Shown in pieces: positions 19,009-28,635 of a DNA stretch of 64,000 bases. The stretch is taken from contig SAJS01000001.1 in the NCBI GenBank assembly GCA_004017535.1, positions 744,001 to 808,000 of the forward strand, in the 5' to 3' direction. The notes under the pieces were generated by a model. The model did no database searches. It was given only the letters and a program-made list of their open reading frames with translations, and had not been told where the DNA came from. How positions within the stretch are numbered: position 1 is the first letter of the stretch; each line of letters starts with the position of its first letter. Made by a program: the position numbers and the translations under genes. Source of the DNA: Mesorhizobium sp. (GTDB taxonomy: Bacteria; Pseudomonadota; Alphaproteobacteria; Rhizobiales; Rhizobiaceae).

Positions 19009-19077
19009 CGCAAGGCAAGGCCTTGTGGTCCACATACGAGACAAAGGCTTGGCATGACGCAAGGCAAAGCCTTGTGG
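19009..19077. repeat. Duplicated 20-bp motif between recF and the moeB-like gene
   Basis: CGCAAGGCAAGGCCTTGTGG (19009-19028) recurs as CGCAAGGCAAAGCCTTGTGG (19058-19077), 19 of 20 identical, 49 bases apart. Each copy contains a near-palindrome (AAGGC...GCCTT). It sits between the recF stop and the start of the moeB-like gene, both on the minus strand, and may act as an RNA hairpin pair. Confidence 0.6.
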
Positions 19078-19094
19078 CAAAGGTCGAAATAGCT

Positions 19095-20261
19095 TCACAG
19101 CTTGCCGGTCGGCTCGACGCTGCCATGATCGACCGTCAGGAACAGCGCCCGGCCTTTAAGGCTCGAGAACAGGGCGGAATCCGTGCCCGTCATGAAGGCC
19201 TGGCAGTTGAGCTCCTCGAGGATCGAGAACAGCGCCGCGCGCCGGCCTGCATCGAGATGGGCGGCGATCTCGTCCAGCAGCAGGATCGGCGTCAGGCCCG
19301 ACATCTCGCCGGTCAGTCTGGCATGCGACAGCACGATGCCGACCAGCAGCGCCTTCTGCTCGCCGGTCGAGCAAAGTTCCGCCGGCATCGACTTGGGCCT
19401 GTGCCGCACCATGAGATCGGAGCGATGCGGACCGTCGAGCGTGCGGCCGGCGGCGCGGTCGCGTTCCCGGCCATTGGCAAGGGCGGTGCGATACCGCTCC
19501 TCGACGTCGACTGCCGGCGCGCTGCCGAGCGCGCTCTCCAGGTCGCCGGCGAGGCTTATATCGGCCTGCGGAAACGGCCCGCTGCCGGGCAATCTGTCGA
19601 TCATGGCGGCAAGCAGCCGCGCCAACTCGGCCCTCGCCGCGGCGATCGCCACGCCGGTTTCGGCCATCTGCGTCTCGATTGCGTCGAACCAGGCGCCGTC
19701 GCGGGAGCCTTCTGTAAGCAGGCGATTACGGCCTCGCATGGCTTTCTCATAGTCGAGCGCGCGCTGGCCATGGCCGGGGTCGATCGCCAGCACCAGCCGG
19801 TCGAGGAAGCGGCGTCGGTCCGCCGCGGGCCCGGGAAACAGCCCATCCATCGCCGGCGTCAGCCAGACGACCCGCAGCCATTCCAGCATATCCTCGGCCG
19901 ATCGCGCCGGCGCGCCGTTGATCCGCACCTTCCTGCCGCCTTCGCCGGCGGCGTCGCCGCCGGAAATGCCGGTGCCGATCTCGACCTGGCCCTCAGGCCC
20001 CTCGATGCGCGCATGCAAGGCGAAGCCGCCGTCGCCGCCTTCGCGCGCCACATCCGCATAAGGCGCGCGGCGCAGGCCCCGGCCAGGCGTCAGCAACGAG
20101 ATCGCTTCCAGGAGATTGGTCTTGCCGGCGCCATTGTCGCCCGACAGCACCACCGCGCCAGGGGCAAGTTCGAGCGAAAGCGCCGCATAGTTGCGGAAAT
20201 TCGTAAGCGTTAACTTACTTATGTAGCTTTGCTGCCGAAGCTGTTTCGCATCCGCGGTCAC
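19095..20261 (-). CDS. recF: DNA replication and repair protein RecF
   Basis: SMC-like ATPase that loads RecA at single-strand gaps together with RecO and RecR. 388 residues with a GTG start. Walker A 'GDNGAGKT' at residues 41-48, signature 'CSTGEQKALLVGIVLSHA', Walker B 'ILLLDEIAAHLD'. N-terminus 'ISKLTLTNFRNY' is classical RecF. It lies downstream of dnaN on the same strand, separated by a triple palindromic repeat. The C-terminal 'VEPTGKL' tail is ordinary. Confidence 0.95.
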   Translation of the reverse strand: MTADAKQLRQQSYISKLTLTNFRNYAALSLELAPGAVVLSGDNGAGKTNLLEAISLLTPGRGLRRAPYADVAREGGDGGFALHARIEGPEGQVEIGTGISGGDAAGEGGRKVRINGAPARSAEDMLEWLRVVWLTPAMDGLFPGPAADRRRFLDRLVLAIDPGHGQRALDYEKAMRGRNRLLTEGSRDGAWFDAIETQMAETGVAIAAARAELARLLAAMIDRLPGSGPFPQADISLAGDLESALGSAPAVDVEERYRTALANGRERDRAAGRTLDGPHRSDLMVRHRPKSMPAELCSTGEQKALLVGIVLSHARLTGEMSGLTPILLLDEIAAHLDAGRRAALFSILEELNCQAFMTGTDSALFSSLKGRALFLTVDHGSVEPTGKL

Positions 20262-20284
20262 GGCGACACATCAGGTCCGCTAAA

Positions 20285-20443
20285 GCAATTCCAGGAAAAG
20301 TGCGCTGCGGTTTTCCCTCCGGAATTGCGACAGACAAAAGCGCAATTCCATGAAAAGTGCGCTGCGGTTTTCCGCCCGGAATTGCGACAGACAAAAGCGC
20401 AATTCCATGAAAAGTGCGCTGCGGTTTTCCGCCCGGAATTGCG
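20285..20443. repeat. Three tandem copies of a 57-bp palindromic repeat
   Basis: Units begin GCAATTCC at 20285, 20342 and 20399, an exact 57-base period. Each contains a palindrome whose ends are GCAATTCC and GGAATTGC around a GTGCGCTGCGGTTTTCCGC-type core, then a spacer ACAGACAAAAGC. Copies 2 and 3 are practically identical; copy 1 differs at a few positions. The array fills the dnaN-recF gap. Single or double relatives occur at 8688-8722, 37959-38003 and 40117-40217. Confidence 0.92.
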
Positions 20444-20456
20444 TCGACAAAGACAC

Positions 20457-21575
20457 CTAGACCCGCATCGGCATCAGCACGTAAAGCGCGGTTTCGTCGG
20501 CCATGTCATGGATCAGCGTGGGCGAGCCGGCGTCGGCCAGCATGAACTTGGCCTCCGACCCGGTGAGCTGGGCCGCCACATCGAGCAGGTATTTGGCGTT
20601 GAAGCCGATCTCGATCGGATCCGACGAATAGTCGGCCGCCAGTTCCTCGGTGGCGCTGCCCGAATCCGGATTGTTGACCGCTAGCGTAAGTTGGCCGTCA
20701 TTGATCGACAGCTTCACGGCCCGGCCGCGTTCGGAGGAAATGGTCGAAACGCGGTCAACCGCGGCGGCGAAGCTCTGGCGATCGATGATCAGCTTCTTGT
20801 CGTTGCCGGTCGGGATCACGCGTTGATAGTCGGGGAAGGTGCCGTCGATCAGCTTGGAGGTCAAAACGACGCTGCCGATGGTGAAGCGGATCTTGGTGTC
20901 CGACAGTTCCGTCGTCACCGCGACGTCGGGGTCGTCGACCAGCTTCTGCAGCTCGCTCACCGTCTTGCGCGGAATGATGATGCCCGGCATGCCTTCCGAA
21001 CCGGCCGGCGCGTCGATCTCGGCGCGCGCCAGGCGGTGTCCGTCGGTCGCCACCGAACGCAGCTTCAGCTTGCCGCCGACTTCAACGGTGTGCAGGTAGA
21101 TGCCGTTGAGGTAGTAGCGCGTTTCCTCCGTCGAGATGGCGAACTGGGTCTTGTCGATCAGCCCCTTCAGCGCCGCCGATTCCAGCCGGAAGATATGCGA
21201 GAACGAGCCGGCCGAAAGCTCCGGGAAGTCGGATTGCGGCAGGCACTGCAGGCGAAAGCTCGAACGGCCGGAGGTAACGGTCATCGCGTTGCCGTCCTCG
21301 TCCGTCTTCAGCATCACCTCTGCGCCATCGGAAAGCTTGCGCACGATGTCGTAGAGCAGATGCGCCGGCACCGTCGTCGCGCCGCCGCGCTCGACCTTGG
21401 CGGGTGTCGCCTCCGTCACCTCGAGGTCGAGGTCGGTCGCCTTCATCTCGAGGCTCGCGCCCTCCGCGCTGAGCAGCACGTTGGAGAGGATCGGGATGGT
21501 GTTGCGCCGCTCGACCACGCGGTGGACGTGGTTGAGGGACTTCAGGAGATTTGACCGTTCCAGGATAACACGCAT
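20457..21575 (-). CDS. dnaN: DNA polymerase III beta sliding clamp
   Basis: Ring-shaped processivity clamp. 372 residues from ATG 21575, giving MRVILERSNLLKSLNHVHRV; the frame is open 12 codons further but the family start is this ATG. Three repeated clamp domains are evident, with the domain-2 segment 'FAISTEETRYYLNGIYLH' and the C-terminal 'ETALYVLMPMRV', which matches the usual end of the hydrophobic-pocket domain. Order dnaA-dnaN-recF on the minus strand is conserved, each with its own gap. Confidence 0.97.
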   Translation of the reverse strand: MRVILERSNLLKSLNHVHRVVERRNTIPILSNVLLSAEGASLEMKATDLDLEVTEATPAKVERGGATTVPAHLLYDIVRKLSDGAEVMLKTDEDGNAMTVTSGRSSFRLQCLPQSDFPELSAGSFSHIFRLESAALKGLIDKTQFAISTEETRYYLNGIYLHTVEVGGKLKLRSVATDGHRLARAEIDAPAGSEGMPGIIIPRKTVSELQKLVDDPDVAVTTELSDTKIRFTIGSVVLTSKLIDGTFPDYQRVIPTGNDKKLIIDRQSFAAAVDRVSTISSERGRAVKLSINDGQLTLAVNNPDSGSATEELAADYSSDPIEIGFNAKYLLDVAAQLTGSEAKFMLADAGSPTLIHDMADETALYVLMPMRV

Positions 21576-21671
21576 GACGAACAGGCTCGCTTCAATGAAT
21601 GAACGGGTCACCGGCAGGCGGCATCCCGCGAAAGCCCTGAAAGGCTTTCAGAATCTCCGTAAGCTGACAGT

Positions 21672-21726
21672 AAAAAGCCTGCAAAGGCAAGCCCGCGGCA
21701 CCGGTTCGGGCCGGTTGCGCGGGCTT
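21672..21726 (-). terminator. Hairpins between dnaA and dnaN
   Basis: Long inverted repeat AAGCCCGCG (21689-21697) / CGCGGGCTT (21718-21726) with an inner CCGG stem, followed in minus-strand direction by a short GCCT/AGGC stem (21685-21688 / 21677-21680) and a five-T run (complement of 21672-21676). Reads as a terminator or attenuator downstream of dnaA. Confidence 0.6.
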
Positions 21727-21775
21727 TCTGGGGATAAAGCCGGCGAAGCGGGTCGCCGGCCATTTTCGCATTGCC

Positions 21776-23323
21776 TCAGGCCTGGTCGTTGATCAGCCTT
21801 CTCAGCAGTTCGAGCTCCTGCGCCAGCGTGTTGTCGCCGCCCGAAAGGTCCTCGATCTTGCGCACGGCATGCAGCACGGTCGTGTGGTCGCGGCCGCCGA
21901 AACGCCGCCCGATCTCCGGCAATGAGCGCGGCGTCATCACTTTCGACAGATACATGGCCACCTGCCGCGGCTTGACGATCGTGCGCGTGCGCCGGTTGGA
22001 CAGAAGCTCCGTCTTCGACACGTTGTAATGGCGCGCCACGATGCGCTGGATGTCCTCGATGCGCACCCGCTTCGGCTCGCCCGAGCGATAGATGTGGCCG
22101 AGGATCTCGTCGATCCGGTCGATCGTGATCTGTGGCTCGAAGGACTGGCGAAACAGAAGCTGGTTGAAGGCGCCCTCAAGCTCGCGCCCGCTGCCGGTGA
22201 CCGTACGGGCGACATGCTCCAGGATCTCGTCCGAGATGTCGAGCGAGGTGTCATCGCTCTTGGCGGTGGCGCGGCGCAGCTTCAGCATGCCGAGCCGCAT
22301 GGCGAAATCCGGCGCCGACATTTCCAGCGCCACGCCGCCATTGAGGCGCGACCGCACGCGCGGCTCCAGCGATTCCAATTCCGACGGCGGCCGGTCGGCC
22401 GCGACCACCACCTGCTTGGCGCTGTCGAGCAGCATGTTGATGAGGTGGCAGAATTCGTGCTGGATCGATTTGCCTTGCAGGAACTGCATGTCGTCGATGA
22501 TCAGGAGATCGATGTCGCGCAGCTGCTCCTTCAGCGTCAGCGCGTTGTTGTCGCGGATCGCGGTGGCGAAGCGCCACATGAAGTACTCCGCCGTCAGATA
22601 GACGACGCGCGATTTCGGATTGTGCCGAAGCGATTCCGCCGCGATCGCCTGCAAGAGATGCGTCTTGCCGAGCCCGACGGTGGCATGCAGGAAAAGCGGG
22701 TTGAAACGCACCGCGCTCGACTGCGATTCCGCCACGGCTCTCGCCGCCGCGAAGGCCACCCTGTTGGACGGCCCCTCGATGAAGGAGGCGAAGGTGTAGC
22801 GCGGGTCGAGCGGCGACCCCAGAACATTGTGGCGGAACTCCGGTTCCGCGGACGCGCCCTGGCGGGGCGCAGGCGCCCGTTGTTCCACGCGTCCGGCGCT
22901 CGCGGTGCCGTTGGCGAGCGCGGTGTGCGTCTGCCTGGTCGTCTTGCGGGTAGGCGCGACTTCCGGCTCGACATGGTTGCGCCCCTGGCGCGTCGCGGTG
23001 CGCACGACGATCTCGATCTTGAGGACGTCGGGATCCTCATGCCGCCACAGCTCCGCGATAAGCTCGAGATAGTGGCCGTTGATCCATGACCGCAGGAAGG
23101 CGGTCGGCACCGAGATGCGGACAACGCCGCGGGAAGCCTCGGCGACCTTCATGCGACCAAACCAGCTCGAATAGACCTCGGCCCCGAGACGCGCCTTCAG
23201 CTGGGCCTTGACCCGTTCGAACTTCTGTTCCGCGTCGCTGGATACCGCCACGTCGCCCCCTCCGACAAAAGTTGCTGGAAATGGGAGATCGCCCGCTATC
23301 TCCCTCTCGATGCCGCTTTGCAT
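21776..23323 (-). CDS. dnaA: Chromosomal replication initiator DnaA
   Basis: AAA+ ATPase that binds DnaA boxes and opens the origin. 515 residues from ATG 23323, preceded by AAGGAACTGTGACC; the frame is open 19 codons further. Domain I about 30-110, a basic/Ala-rich linker, Walker A 'ATVGLGKTH' (214-222), Walker B '[10 protein letters not shown]', and C-terminal DNA-binding domain with signature '[15 protein letters not shown]'. The Walker A begins with Ala rather than the usual Gly; the rest of the loop is intact. rpsT lies upstream, as in other alphaproteobacteria. Confidence 0.97.
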   Translation of the reverse strand: MQSGIEREIAGDLPFPATFVGGGDVAVSSDAEQKFERVKAQLKARLGAEVYSSWFGRMKVAEASRGVVRISVPTAFLRSWINGHYLELIAELWRHEDPDVLKIEIVVRTATRQGRNHVEPEVAPTRKTTRQTHTALANGTASAGRVEQRAPAPRQGASAEPEFRHNVLGSPLDPRYTFASFIEGPSNRVAFAAARAVAESQSSAVRFNPLFLHATVGLGKTHLLQAIAAESLRHNPKSRVVYLTAEYFMWRFATAIRDNNALTLKEQLRDIDLLIIDDMQFLQGKSIQHEFCHLINMLLDSAKQVVVAADRPPSELESLEPRVRSRLNGGVALEMSAPDFAMRLGMLKLRRATAKSDDTSLDISDEILEHVARTVTGSGRELEGAFNQLLFRQSFEPQITIDRIDEILGHIYRSGEPKRVRIEDIQRIVARHYNVSKTELLSNRRTRTIVKPRQVAMYLSKVMTPRSLPEIGRRFGGRDHTTVLHAVRKIEDLSGGDNTLAQELELLRRLINDQA

Positions 23324-24104
23324 GGTCACAGTTCCTTGTCTTCTCGTACCCTTTTCACGCCGGGGATGCGCCTCCTGCATCCTTGGTCCGGCGACCTCAT
23401 TCGCCGCGCTGCCGCTGCCGCCGCCGGCAAACGGTCATCGCAACTCGCGCAAGGGACCAGCCGCCGGCTCCGCACGCCGGCTTCCGAAAAAGACAAGGCA
23501 ATACGCCACCCCCTGGCGAAAACGCCAGCGAGACATCGACCGCCAATGTACAATTACGCCAGTCCCCTACCGCACCGAAGAGACAAACCAAGCCACGCGC
23601 GGAATTGCTCCACGTCATGAATTCTGCCATTTTGTGCTGGCCGATTCAGGCTGGGTCAGGGGCTTAGTGCCCGTCCCTTCGATGGATGGACATTACCGAA
23701 ATCGCTGTGGATAGGGCAAGGCCACATCTAACGGTTTTTTAACGAATCTGGTTACCGGAAGGGGCTTGAATTCGGGTGCCGTGGCGGCACATTTTGACAA
23801 AGCCATTGTGATTCAAACCCTTTTCCGGCGAATATGAAAAAGGCTGCCCGAAACGAAATATTCTGAAATAATTCTCTTGACAGCTACTTCTCCCCCGCCG
23901 CCCGACCGCGCGTTGAACAAGCTGTGGATGACCGCCTGTAAGCCTTTGAGAAGAATGCAGAATTTCTGACAGGGGAATTTGGGCAGCTGCCGCAGCGGAG
24001 GCGCGTAGATATAAGCGGCGCTGTATATGCCGGCAAAACAACACCGGCATTTGAATTGCCTCACAAGTGCAGCTTGCGGGCAAACTTTTTAAGTACTTGC
24101 CGGC
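23324..24104 (-). promoter_or_regulatory. Long dnaA upstream region with near-consensus DnaA boxes
   Basis: Nearly 800 bases without a credible gene. Two 9-mers differ from the DnaA box TTATCCACA at one base each when read on the minus strand: CTATCCACA (complement of 23706-23714) and TCATCCACA (complement of 23923-23931). Three GANTC sites, the CcrM methylation target, occur at 23643, 23744 and 23810, which is about the chance density. This arrangement fits autoregulation of dnaA. I do not call it the origin: no cluster of perfect boxes and no clear AT-rich unwinding element is seen. Confidence 0.45.
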
Positions 24105-24109
24105 AAACG

Positions 24110-24136
24110 AAAAAACCCGGCCTGTGCGGCCGGGTT
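24110..24136 (-). terminator. Rho-independent terminator of rpsT
   Basis: On the minus strand AACCCGGCC (complement of 24128-24136) pairs with GGCCGGGTT (complement of 24114-24122) around a 5-base loop, followed by a T-run (complement of the A-run at 24110-24115). It lies 29 bases past the rpsT stop. Confidence 0.92.
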
Positions 24137-24165
24137 CCAAATCGATGGATCGAGGATTGAGTCGG

Positions 24166-24432
24166 TCAGGCCGACAGCGTCTTGACCCGCTGAGCCAGTC
24201 GCGAAACCTTGCGGGAAGCCGTGTTCTTGTGGACGACGCCTTTGGTGGCGGCGCGCATCAATTCCGGTTCCGCAGCCTTGAAGGCTTCAACCGCAGCGGC
24301 CTTGTCGCCGGCGGCCAGCGCCTCTTCGACCTTGCGGACATAGGTGCGGACGCGCGAGCGGCGGTTCTTGTTGACCGCAGCGCGGCGGGCGATCTTGCGC
24401 GTAGCCTTTTTGGCCGAGGAAGTATTGGCCAT
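24166..24432 (-). CDS. rpsT: 30S ribosomal protein S20
   Basis: 88-residue, strongly basic protein binding the 5' domain of 16S rRNA. Sequence '[28 protein letters not shown]' and '[20 protein letters not shown]' are diagnostic of S20. A good promoter lies 90 to 118 bases upstream of the start and a strong terminator follows, so it is its own transcription unit. The rpsT-dnaA neighbourhood is conserved in alphaproteobacteria. Confidence 0.97.
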   Translation of the reverse strand: MANTSSAKKATRKIARRAAVNKNRRSRVRTYVRKVEEALAAGDKAAAVEAFKAAEPELMRAATKGVVHKNTASRKVSRLAQRVKTLSA

Positions 24433-24521
24433 GATGCCTCTCTTCTGATCTGGTGAACGCCAGCGATGTCGCAGGGCGCAAAAAACAAACGGGCAGCCAC
24501 GGGCCGCCTCGGTTGGTGGGG

Positions 24522-24550
24522 CTTATAGTTCAGCTTTTCCGCCTCGTCAA
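24522..24550 (-). promoter_or_regulatory. Sigma-70-type promoter of rpsT
   Basis: Reading the minus strand: -35 TTGACG (complement of 24545-24550), a 17-base spacer, then -10 TATAAG (complement of 24522-24527). Optimal spacing and good hexamers, upstream of rpsT. Confidence 0.75.
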
Positions 24551-24619
24551 CGCCGCTTCGCGGTCTTTTTGGGCCTCAATGTCATGTCCCGCAAAATCGC
24601 GGCCACCTGGGCGAAGCGC

Positions 24620-25393
24620 CTAGCGGTTGGTGAAGTTCGGCTTCCGCTTCTCGACGAAGGCGGCCATGCCTTCTTTCTGGTCTTCGAGCGCAAACAGCGA
24701 GTGGAAAAGACGGCGCTCGAAGCGCAGCCCCTCGGTCAACGTCGTCTCGTAAGCGCGGTTGACGGCCTCCTTTGTCATCATCACCGACGGCAGTGAGAAC
24801 TCGGCGATCTTCGCCGCCGCCTTCAGCGTTTCGTCGAGCAGCTCGGCGACCGGGACCACCCGCGACACCAGCCCGCTCCTCTCGGCCTCGACCGCGTCCA
24901 TCATCCGCCCGGTCAGGCACATGTCCATCGCCTTGGACTTGCCGACGAATCGGGTCAGCCGCTGCGAGCCGCCCATGCCCGGCATGACGCCGAGCGTGAT
25001 CTCGGGCTGGCCGAATTTGGCGTTGTCGCCGGCGATGATAAAGTCGCACATCATGGCCAGCTCGCAGCCGCCGCCGAGCGCATAGCCAGCGACCGCCGCG
25101 ATGACGGGTTTGCGCGTGCGCGTGAATTCCTCCCAGCCGACGAAGAAATCCTGCGTGTAGGCGTCGGCGAAGGACATAGCCTGCATTTCCTTGATGTCGG
25201 CGCCGGCGGCAAACGCCTTTTCCGAGCCCGTAAGCACCATCGCGCCGATCGCGGGATCGGCATCGAACGCGCCCGCCGCCGCAACCACCTCCGCAAGCAC
25301 GTGTGAATTCAGCGCATTGAGCGCCTTGGGCCGGTTCAGCGTGATCAACCCGACCTTGCCGCGTGTTTCCACGAGAATGGTTTCATAGGTCAT
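24620..25393 (-). CDS. Enoyl-CoA hydratase (crotonase family)
   Basis: Hydrates trans-2-enoyl-CoA in beta-oxidation. 257 residues from ATG 25393, starting [20 protein letters not shown]. Oxyanion-hole segments '[10 protein letters not shown]' and '[18 protein letters not shown]', and the catalytic glutamate of '[19 protein letters not shown]'; both active-site glutamates expected for a true hydratase are present. The C-terminus '[17 protein letters not shown]' is typical of short-chain FadB1-like hydratases. The mutM-ech-rpsT-dnaA order is conserved in Rhizobiales, apparently without functional linkage. Confidence 0.93.
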   Translation of the reverse strand: MTYETILVETRGKVGLITLNRPKALNALNSHVLAEVVAAAGAFDADPAIGAMVLTGSEKAFAAGADIKEMQAMSFADAYTQDFFVGWEEFTRTRKPVIAAVAGYALGGGCELAMMCDFIIAGDNAKFGQPEITLGVMPGMGGSQRLTRFVGKSKAMDMCLTGRMMDAVEAERSGLVSRVVPVAELLDETLKAAAKIAEFSLPSVMMTKEAVNRAYETTLTEGLRFERRLFHSLFALEDQKEGMAAFVEKRKPNFTNR

Positions 25394-25439
25394 GGTTCGC
25401 TTCCTCCGCGACGGTGGGATGATCGATACCGTTCCTAGC

Positions 25440-26330
25440 TTACCGCTGACAGGTCCGGCAATAGAAGGTCGAGCGGCCGCTCTGCACGATGCGTTCGACA
25501 TGGCCGCGGCAGCCCGGCTTCTGGCACGGCTCCCCCTCGCGATCGTAGACCGCGAAGGAATGCTGGAAATAGCCGAGCGATCCGTCGGCCTGGACATAGT
25601 CGCGCAGCGACGAGCCGCCGGCGGCGATCGCATCGGCGATGACCGAGCGGATCGCCTCGGCGAGGCGTTCGCTTTGTCCCTCCGCCTTCTTGGCCGATCC
25701 GGCGATGGTGCCGGCTTCGCGTAGCGGCGAGAGCCCGGCGCGCCACAGTGCTTCCGAGACATATATATTGCCGAGCCCGGCGATCAGGCGCTGGTCGAGC
25801 AGCGCCGCCTTGAGCGGCGATCTGCGATCCTTCAGCAGCGAGGCGAGCAGGGGGCCGTCGAGCGCGTTGCCGGTTGGCTCGATGCCGAGTCCCGCCAGCA
25901 TCGGATGCGTGTCCGGCGCGCCTTCGGCAAACAGCATGAAGCCGAAGCGGCGCGGGTCGTTGAAGATAATGCTGGACCGCACGCCCTTCGGCGAGGTGAC
26001 GTCGAACACGACGTGGTCGTGCGCGGCGATCTTCGAGCGCTCGTGATGGAAGGAGCCGGGAACCTCGCTGCTCCCGGCGGTTTCGACCCGGAACGACCCC
26101 GACATGCCGAGGTGGCAGATCAGCACCGGACCATCTTCGACATGCATCGTCAGATATTTGGCGCGCCGGCCAAGCGCCGTCACGGTCTTGCCTGTCAGCC
26201 GCTCCGAAAAGCGCTCGGGAAAAGGAAAGCGAAGGTCGGGCCTGCGCGCTTCGACCTTGACCAGCCGCGCTCCTTCTAGGACCGGCTGCAGTCCGCGCCG
26301 GACGGTTTCGACTTCAGGCAATTCAGGCAT
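25440..26330 (-). CDS. mutM: Formamidopyrimidine-DNA glycosylase
   Basis: Removes 8-oxoguanine and formamidopyrimidines and cleaves the abasic site. 296 residues starting [14 protein letters not shown], so the catalytic N-terminal Pro2 and Glu3 are in place. The helix-two-turn-helix segment '[21 protein letters not shown]' and the C-terminal zinc finger '[14 protein letters not shown]...TFYCRTC' (four Cys) complete the family set. The start overlaps the last 8 bases of deoB, so the two are coupled. Confidence 0.96.
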   Translation of the reverse strand: MPELPEVETVRRGLQPVLEGARLVKVEARRPDLRFPFPERFSERLTGKTVTALGRRAKYLTMHVEDGPVLICHLGMSGSFRVETAGSSEVPGSFHHERSKIAAHDHVVFDVTSPKGVRSSIIFNDPRRFGFMLFAEGAPDTHPMLAGLGIEPTGNALDGPLLASLLKDRRSPLKAALLDQRLIAGLGNIYVSEALWRAGLSPLREAGTIAGSAKKAEGQSERLAEAIRSVIADAIAAGGSSLRDYVQADGSLGYFQHSFAVYDREGEPCQKPGCRGHVERIVQSGRSTFYCRTCQR

Positions 26331-27570
26331 GGCCGCCTATCGTCGCGAGGAATGATGATCCATGGCGTCCGGCTGCCAGGCCAAGGTGATCCGCAACGGT
26401 TTCGCCGATATCGGCGAAGATCGGCCTCAGCCCGATGTCGCCGCCCTTCAGCCCCGGCCCGATGCCGATCACCGGGACGCGTTCGCGCGTATGGTCGGTG
26501 CCGCGCCAGGTCGGGTCGTTGCCGTGATCGGCGGTGAGGATGAGAAGGTCGCCCGGCCTGAGGCGCGACAGCGCCTCGGGCAGCCGGCGGTCGAAGGCCT
26601 CGAGCGCGGCGGCATAGCCGGCGACATCGCGCCGGTGGCCGAACTCGGTGTCGAAGTCGACGAAATTGGCGAAGACCAGGTCGCCTTCGCCGGCATCGTC
26701 CATGGCGCCGAGCGCCTTGTCGAACATCGCCATGTTGCCGCCTGCCTTGCGCACCTGCGAGATGCCGCGATGAGCGAAGATGTCGCCGATCTTGCCAACC
26801 GCGATGACCTTGCTGCCGCGCTCCGTAAGCCGGTCGAGCAGGGTCGGCTCAGGCGGCGGCACCGCATAGTCGCGGCGGTTGTGGGTGCGCTGGAACGTGG
26901 CGGGCGTCTCGCCCACGAAAGGCCGCGCGATCACGCGGCCGATTTTAAGCGGATCGACGAGCCGGCGCACCGTGAGGCAAAGCTCGTAAAGCCTCTCCAG
27001 GCCGAAATGGGTTTCATGCGCGGCGATCTGCAGTACGGAGTCCACAGAGGTGTAACAGATCGGTCTGCCGGTGCGGATATGCTCTTCGCCGAGCCGCTCG
27101 ATGATCTCGGTTCCCGGCGCATGGCAATTGCCGAGGATACCCGGCAGCTTGCCTTCGCGGATGATCGCCTCGGTCAGCTCGGCCGGGAAGGCAGGCACCG
27201 TGTCGGGAAAATAGCCCCAGTCGAAGCGCACGGGCAGTCCTGCGATCTCCCAATGGCCCGACGGCGTGTCCTTGCCGCTCGACACCTCCTGGGCGGCGCC
27301 ATGGAAGGCCGAGGCGATCAGCGGCGCATCGATGCCGGTTCTGAGCCCCGTCGCGGTTTGCGCCGCCAGGCCAAGCCCGAGCGACATCATGTTGGGCACC
27401 GCGAGCGGTCCTTTGCGCAGACCTTCCCGATCGGCGCGGCCTTCGGCGCAAGCCTTGAAGATGTGCCCGAACGTGTCGGCGCCGGCATCGCCATAACGTT
27501 CGGCGTCGGCCGCGCCGCCGATGCCGAAAGAATCGAGAACGAACAGGAACGCGCGCGCCATGGGTGTCAT
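26323..27570 (-). CDS. deoB: Phosphopentomutase
   Basis: Interconverts ribose-1-phosphate and ribose-5-phosphate (and the deoxy forms) in nucleoside salvage; alkaline-phosphatase superfamily with two Mn ions. 415 residues from ATG 27570; ATG 27561 is a close alternative. Metal-binding motifs '[14 protein letters not shown]' near the N-terminus, '[15 protein letters not shown]' and '[24 protein letters not shown]' near the C-terminus are all intact, as is '[14 protein letters not shown]' with the phosphorylated Thr. Upstream of and overlapping mutM. Confidence 0.95.
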   Translation of the reverse strand: MTPMARAFLFVLDSFGIGGAADAERYGDAGADTFGHIFKACAEGRADREGLRKGPLAVPNMMSLGLGLAAQTATGLRTGIDAPLIASAFHGAAQEVSSGKDTPSGHWEIAGLPVRFDWGYFPDTVPAFPAELTEAIIREGKLPGILGNCHAPGTEIIERLGEEHIRTGRPICYTSVDSVLQIAAHETHFGLERLYELCLTVRRLVDPLKIGRVIARPFVGETPATFQRTHNRRDYAVPPPEPTLLDRLTERGSKVIAVGKIGDIFAHRGISQVRKAGGNMAMFDKALGAMDDAGEGDLVFANFVDFDTEFGHRRDVAGYAAALEAFDRRLPEALSRLRPGDLLILTADHGNDPTWRGTDHTRERVPVIGIGPGLKGGDIGLRPIFADIGETVADHLGLAAGRHGSSFLATIGGHA

Positions 27571-27692
27571 TGTTGTCAGTCCTGGCTGCCAGACATAGGG
27601 TTCCGCGGCGGCGTTGGCAAATCGGAAACCAAACCGCAACCGCTTCGCGCCATAGTTGCGACGAGCGTTGGAATGGCGGGAGCAAAGCAAGC

Positions 27693-28631
27693 ATGGCGAG
27701 GCGCGGCAAACCCGCGGCAAGGCAGGCCGTGAAAATGTGCGCGGCCGCTCTCTTGGCATCCAGCGCCGCCGCATGGCCGGCACACGCCGACTGGCGCGAC
27801 GACATAGGCACGTTCCGCATCGGCATCGTTGCCGAGCCGGGCGGCGGCAACACCGTCCCCGGGCTTGCGCGTCTGACGGAAGCCTATGCCAACGCGCTCG
27901 GCATGAAGGTCGAGTTCGTCGTTGCCCGTGACTATGCGGCGCTGATCGAGGCGCAGGCGAGCGGGCGCGTGCAATACGCGGTCTATTCGGCGCTTGCCTA
28001 TGCCACGGCCTCGGAGCGCTGCGGCTGTGTCGAGCCATTGGTGGCGCCGGTCGACGCCGACGGCGCCGTCGCCATCCGCTCGGTCCTGGTGACGCGCGAC
28101 GGCAGGCTTCAGGATCTTGCCGCCATGGCTTCGCATCGGATCGCGGTTGCGCCGGCCGATAATGTCGGCGGCGCGCTGCTGCCGCTGGCGGCTCTTTCCG
28201 CCGCAGGGGTCAAGATTGCGCAGGATTCGCCGTTCCTGGCACGCGCCGCGTCGGCCACGGCGGCCGAGACGATGTTGAGCGGCGGCGATGCGGATGGCCT
28301 GTTCGGCTGGGAGGCGGCCGATGCCGACGGCCAATCCGCCCATTCCGGCGGCACGGTCGCGCGGCTGGAGGCTGCCGGCATCCCCGGAGCGTCGCTTAGG
28401 GTGTTATGGACCTCCAACCTGTTGCGCTACGGGCCGCATGCGGTCCGCAGCGATCTCGATCCAGAGGCGAAACGACGGCTGACCGTCTTTCTGACCAATC
28501 TCAAATCACAGACGCCTGATGTATACGACCTCCTGGAGAGGGCGCATACCGGCGGCTTTTCGCGGGTCTCGCAGAAGGATTATGCGATAGCCGTGGCGAT
28601 CGTGCGGCGGGCAACGGCAGGACAGGAGTAG
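27693..28631 (+). CDS. PhnD-like periplasmic substrate-binding protein, no permease nearby
   Basis: 312 residues from ATG 27693 with a signal peptide (hydrophobic core '[20 protein letters not shown]', cleavage about residue 33). The mature part, '[47 protein letters not shown]' and '[14 protein letters not shown]', follows the phosphate/phosphite/phosphonate binding-protein pattern. No ABC ATPase or permease is adjacent, so it may serve a distant transporter or a sensor. A Cys-x-Cys pair ('ERCGCVEP') is unusual for the family. It precedes the convergent TadE-like gene by 4 bases. Confidence 0.8.
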   Translation: MARRGKPAARQAVKMCAAALLASSAAAWPAHADWRDDIGTFRIGIVAEPGGGNTVPGLARLTEAYANALGMKVEFVVARDYAALIEAQASGRVQYAVYSALAYATASERCGCVEPLVAPVDADGAVAIRSVLVTRDGRLQDLAAMASHRIAVAPADNVGGALLPLAALSAAGVKIAQDSPFLARAASATAAETMLSGGDADGLFGWEAADADGQSAHSGGTVARLEAAGIPGASLRVLWTSNLLRYGPHAVRSDLDPEAKRRLTVFLTNLKSQTPDVYDLLERAHTGGFSRVSQKDYAIAVAIVRRATAGQE

Positions 28632-28635
28632 CCTA

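Noticed and set aside
20285-20443. CRISPR array
   Set aside because: Three repeats with conserved, identical spacers at 57-base period; spacers should differ in CRISPR, and no cas genes are present.
20229-20684. Plus-strand ORF through the 57-bp array with repeated peptide 'FHEKCAAVF'
   Set aside because: The peptide repeat is only the translation of the tandem palindromes; it runs into the antisense of dnaN and has no ribosome-binding site.
23813-24064. 83-codon minus-strand ORF between dnaA and rpsT
   Set aside because: Cysteine- and aromatic-rich translation without domain, no good ribosome-binding site, and overlaps the candidate DnaA box region.
23324-24104. Chromosomal origin in the dnaA-rpsT gap
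   Set aside because: Only two one-mismatch DnaA boxes, no cluster and no clear AT-rich unwinding element; rhizobial chromosomal origins are usually placed near hemE, not dnaA.
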